Below, one piece after another: positions 60,311 to 64,000 of a DNA stretch of 64,000 bases (positions within the stretch are counted from its first letter, which is position 1; the number at the start of each line of letters is the position of its first letter). The position numbers and the translations under genes were made by a program. The notes below the pieces were generated by a model. The model saw nothing but the letters and a program-made list of their open reading frames with translations, was not told the origin of the DNA and did no database searches. This DNA is from Hirundichthys speculiger (lineage: Eukaryota; Chordata; Actinopteri; Beloniformes; Exocoetidae), in contig JAGFBZ010001279.1 of NCBI GenBank assembly GCA_018398805.1, positions 62,001 through 126,000 on the forward strand, read 5' to 3'.

Positions 60311-60690
60311 AAAGTGCTTTTGAATTCAATTCAAAAATACTTTATTAAGGCCCAAAGGGGAAATAGTTGTTGCGGTAGTTTTCATTATTCAAGTTTCTTC
60401 CAAGATTCATTGCAGAAGGTTATTGCTGTGGGCAGGAGGGATCTCCTGTCGCTGGCTCCGACGCTGCTCCCCCAGCAGATGAGGTTGAACTCTCCACAAC
60501 AGACTTCTAGAAGACATGCAGCCTCCTGCTGCACACACTGATGACCTCAGCTTCCTCCAGAAGTAAACTCTGCTCCTCTGATGAAACAGCATCAGTGTTG
60601 CGTCTCCAGTCCAGTCTGTTGTCCAGGTGAACACAGAGGTATTTATACTCCTCCACCACCTCCACTTCTTCTCCCATGATGGAAATAATG
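60311..60690 (-). mobile_element. LINE 3' end, minus strand (Rex1/Babar-like)
   Basis: Minus-strand translation gives EYKYLCVHLDNRLDWRRNTD and SLLLEEAEVISVC, the C-terminal RT region, followed by a 3' tail with aattcaattcaaa. It shares gctgtgggcagga..ggatct with 19010. Truncated at its 5' side. Confidence 0.7.
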
Positions 60691-61295
60691 CTTGTCTTTT
60701 ATTCCAGCTTTCTTCAGAAGAATGAATGGATCATTGTACCGACCGTTTTACAGGTGAAGGTTGCTGCGTGTTTGGTTCATACCAGAAACCTTCAAAGAGC
60801 AAGTCCACAGTTCAGATCCAAGCCAGCCTGGAACTTTATTGCTCTCCATCCAAAGACTTCCTCTTTTTCTCAGCTGTTAAGTTTCAAGCAAGCGTGAAGT
60901 GTAACAAAGAGTTTAAAGACAACAGTAATTTTCTTACTGCCTCAGATTAATACAGTGACCTGTATTAATCTCGCACACCTTGATACAACAAAACAAACCA
61001 AAACAAAAACAAACCAACAATTTTAGACCATATGTTTTTATAGTGTGTATAATTATTGAGAGGTCTGTTCACAAGTTTATTCCTTCTGCCAGTGGAGAAC
61101 AGACTTTGTCCATCACAGTTGCCAGGAAACTTTGGCAGGTGGATCAGGAGAACCGTTAAAACTGTTTCACAAAGACTCAGTCTGTCTAAAAGGAAGTAAC
61201 GATGTGGAAACACAAAGACTCACCTGCAGCCAGAAATCCAGCTCTCCTCCTGTTTTTACTGTAAAATATTTGTTGTTACTTTCTAAAAGACCCTT

Positions 61296-61608
61296 TGATC
61301 CATCCATCCATCTGTTCATCCTTCCATCCACCCATCCATTCCATCCATCCATCCATCTGTTCATCCTTCCATCTGTCCATCCATCCATCCATCTGTTCAT
61401 CTATCTGTCCATCCGTCTGTCCATCTGTTCATCCTTCCATCTGTCCATCCATCCATCCATCCATCTGTTCATCCTTCCATCTGTCCATCCATCCATCCAT
61501 CCATCCATCCATCCACCCATCCATCCATCCATCTATCCATCCATCTATCTGTCCATCCATCCATCCATCCATCCATCCATCTGTCCATCTGTCCACCCAT
61601 CCATCTGT

Positions 61609-61642
<34 letters not shown>

Positions 61643-62548
61643 GTCCATCCATCCATCCATCCATCCATCCATCCATCTTTCCAACGGTACATCCATCTGC
61701 CCATTCATCCATCCATCTGTCCATCCATCTGTCCATCCATCCATCCAACCGTCTGTCCGTCCTTCCATCTGTACATCCACCTGTTCATTCATGCATCCAA
61801 CCATCCATCCAACATCCACCCAACCATCCATCCATCCATCCATCTGTCCATCCTTCCATCGGTACATCCATCTGTTCATTCATCCATCCATCCATCCATC
61901 CATCTGTCCATCCATTCCATCCATCATCCATCTGTTCATCCATCCATCCATCCATCCATCCATCCATGTCCATCCATCATCCATCCATCCATCTATTTGT
62001 CCATCTATCCATCCATCTGTCCATCCATCAATCGGTCCATCCATCTGTCCATCAATCCGTCCATCCATCCATCTGTCCATCTATTTATCCAGCTGTCCAT
62101 TTATCCATCCATCCGTCCATCCATCCATCCATTCATCCATCTGTCCATCTATTTATCCAGCTGTCCATTCATCCATCCATCCATCTGTCCATCCATCTGT
62201 CCATCCGTCCATCCATCTGTCCCTCCATCCATCTGTCCATCCGTCCATCCATCCATCCATCCATCCATCCATCCATCCATCCATCCATCCATCCATCCAT
62301 CTGTCCATCCATCAATCCATCTGTCCATCCATCCATCCATACATCCATACATCCATCCATCCATCTGTCCATCCATCCATTCATCCATCCATACATCCAT
62401 CCATCCATCCATCCATCCATCCATCCATCCATCCATCCATTCCATCCATCCATCCATCCATCCATCCATCCATCCATTCATCCATTCATCCATCCATACA
62501 TCCATCCATCCAACCATCCATCTATCCATACATCCATACATCCATCCT
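61296..62548. repeat. ATCC/CATC tetranucleotide array, about 1.25 kb
   Basis: It is nearly uninterrupted (catc)n with scattered variants (ctgt, cgtc, ttca, acat). Because the 4-nt unit repeats every 12 nt, all frames stay open and yield His-Pro-Ser-Ile-type and Trp-Met-Asp-Gly-type repeats. These long reading frames (up to 475 codons) are artefacts. Confidence 0.97.
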
Positions 62549-63042
62549 TAAGCTTTTAGCACATGGATACTTACATCTTCACATTTCTTTTGCAGTTTAA
62601 AACTGTAAAATTGTATTCAAATGTGGCTCAGACCATTGAACAATTTAATTTCATTCATCCATTTGTTCGTTCAATTTATTTTTCATTCATTTTTGACACT
62701 GAAGTCTCAATTTAAAATGAGACATTTTAATCTCATCAATTAGAAATATTGACAAGACATCAGCATGTAGCTGCTCAAAGAGCATCAAATATATGTCATA
62801 TATATAGTTTTCTTTTAGTTGATCACTGTTTTACACATGCAAATTTATAGAATCAATAATAAGACCAAGGAGAGAACAAAAATGACTGTGAGTAAATATT
62901 TTTAGGATATGACTCAAACTGCGCTCCATTTCAGAGGCTTCATCTTTCAGAATCTGCATTTGAAGGACGATTGCCTCACAGTCTTTTTCAAAAGACTACA
63001 AATGCATCCTTCTTTTCTCAGAATGAGACGGTTGCAGTGAGC
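62549..63042. other. Intergenic, nothing recognised
   Basis: AT-rich spacer between two tandem arrays. Confidence 0.5.
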
Positions 63043-63619
63043 GCATCTGTTGCAGCCCAGCACATCCTCACATGCATCTGTTGCAGCCCAGCACATCCCA
63101 ACATTCATCTGTTGCAGCCCAGCACATCCTAACATGCATCTGTTGCAGCCATCCCAACATTCATCGTGGTGCAGCCCAGCACATCCCAACATTCATCTGT
63201 TGCAGCCCAGCACATCCCAACATGCATCTGTTGCAGCCCAGCACATCCCAACATTCATCTGTTGCAGCCCAGCACATCCCAACATTCATCTGTTGCAGCC
63301 CAGCACATCCCAACATTCATCTGTTGCAGCCCAGCACATCCCAACATTCATCTGTTGCAGCCCAGCACATCCCAACATTCATCTGTTGCAGCCCAGCACA
63401 TCCCAACATTCATCTGTTGCAGCCCAGCACATCCCAGCATTCATCTGTTGCAGCCCAGCACATCCCAACATTCATCTGTTGCAGCCCAGCACATCCCAAC
63501 ATTCATCTGTTGCAGCCCAGCACATCCCAACATTCATCTGTTGCAGCCCAGCACATCCCAACATGCATCTGTTGCAGCCCAGCACATCCCAGCATTCACC
63601 TGTTGCAGCCCAGCACATC
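63043..63619. repeat. 31-bp minisatellite, about 18 units
   Basis: The unit is catctgttgcagcccagcac followed by atcccaacatt. Most units are identical; variants have tgcatc, cagcatt or a shortened unit near 63143-63175. Since 31 is not a multiple of 3, each frame reads the same 31-residue cycle, explaining three overlapping open frames. Not a gene. Confidence 0.95.
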
Positions 63620-63720
63620 AAATCAAATCAAATCAAACTTTATTTATACAGCGCTTTTCATGCCCTCAGGCAACACAAAGTGCTTTACATAAAAAAAATA
63701 AAAAAAAAAAGATAAAAATT
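63617..63720 (-). mobile_element. LINE/SINE 3' tail (minus orientation)
   Basis: (tcaaa)n is followed by ctttatttatacagcgcttt, cacaaagtgctttacat and poly-A. It resembles the inverse of the tail at 41000-41106 and is a frequent teleost repeat end. It directly follows the minisatellite. Confidence 0.65.
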
Positions 63721-64000
63721 AAAAACATTAAAACAAAATAAAAGCCGTCACACACCCCAAAGTCACAAAGCCATCCTCCCATTACCCCTCACCCCCCCCC
63801 ATGCACCCAAAACAAAACAAAACTCCCTCTTTTTTTTTTTTTTTTTTTTTTTTCCTGTCTCTTAAAAAAAAAAAAAAAAAAAAAAGGATGAAGAAGTACT
63901 TCTATTTAAATGAATAAATATCTAAATATCAAAACACAAATATCAAAACACCAAAACACCTGGCTTGGCACTGCTGTGAAGTAACGATAACTTGGGGATC
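63720..64000. other. Low-complexity intergenic end
   Basis: It holds A-rich, C-rich, T23-type and A22-type tracts (about 63832-63885). No gene signal. Confidence 0.7.

Noticed and set aside
61132..62600. Long open frames (475, 418 and 269 codons) of His-Pro-Ser-Ile repeats
   Set aside because: They are translations of a tetranucleotide array in several frames and on both strands; nothing else supports coding.
63043..63619. CRISPR array
   Set aside because: Units are contiguous with no unique spacers, in a vertebrate genome.
63050..63741. Three overlapping frames of about 200 codons with CCSPAHPN-type repeats
   Set aside because: A 31-bp tandem repeat reads open in all three frames; not genes.

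Overview
The window is vertebrate nuclear DNA, almost certainly from a teleost fish. It holds one protein-coding gene, split into many short exons by GT-AG introns. Around and inside it lies dense debris of fish-typical transposable elements: Tc1/mariner, pogo, hAT, piggyBac, Rex3-like and other non-LTR LINEs, tRNA-derived SINEs and MITEs, plus simple repeats. There is no operon structure, no prokaryotic gene and no CRISPR. The species cannot be fixed from the sequence.

The gene is a kdm6a/UTX orthologue (H3K27 demethylase) on the + strand. I could place 26 coding exons from 10219 to 58679. They match exons 4-29 of the vertebrate gene, and splice phases agree at every junction except one. Joined, they give about 1329 residues. 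The first three exons, with the start codon, should lie upstream of position 1. Exons at 10219-39502 encode the TPR array. Exons at 40879-43431 encode the Ser/Pro/Thr-rich linker. Exons at 47577-53616 lead into the catalytic part. Exons at 53710-55526 hold the JmjC domain with Fe(II)-binding His-x-Glu...His. Exons at 55614-58679 hold the C-terminal zinc-binding domain and the stop. The 3'UTR runs to about 59.66 kb, with three AATAAA signals.

Layout: 1-10.2 kb is intron packed with transposons, including a three-level nest at 1384-4891. 10.3-33.8 kb is long introns with a BED-type hAT, a Tc1 remnant, LINE reverse-transcriptase fragments, a palindromic MITE, and Rex3 joined to piggyBac. 33.8-43.4 kb is exon-rich with two hAT elements that have clear target duplications. 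43.4-58.7 kb carries a third copy of a recurrent hAT-like family, a Harbinger-like MITE, a nearly full pogo/Tigger element, a Tc1 copy 20 nt from a splice donor, and two more nested Tc1/mariner-type elements. 59.7-64 kb is intergenic, with a LINE 3' end, a 1.25-kb ATCC array and a 31-bp minisatellite.

The points most worth a second look are these. (1) An extra base at the acceptor between the two zinc-ligand cysteine pairs of kdm6a. (2) A four-copy hAT-like family with TIR CAGGGCTTAAAG and a zinc-finger ORF. (3) Nested insertions whose empty sites can be read from other copies in this window. (4) Three short catalytic-region introns that are multiples of 3 and free of stops. I saw no clearly new biological system. 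The novelty here is in transposon families and gene-model details.
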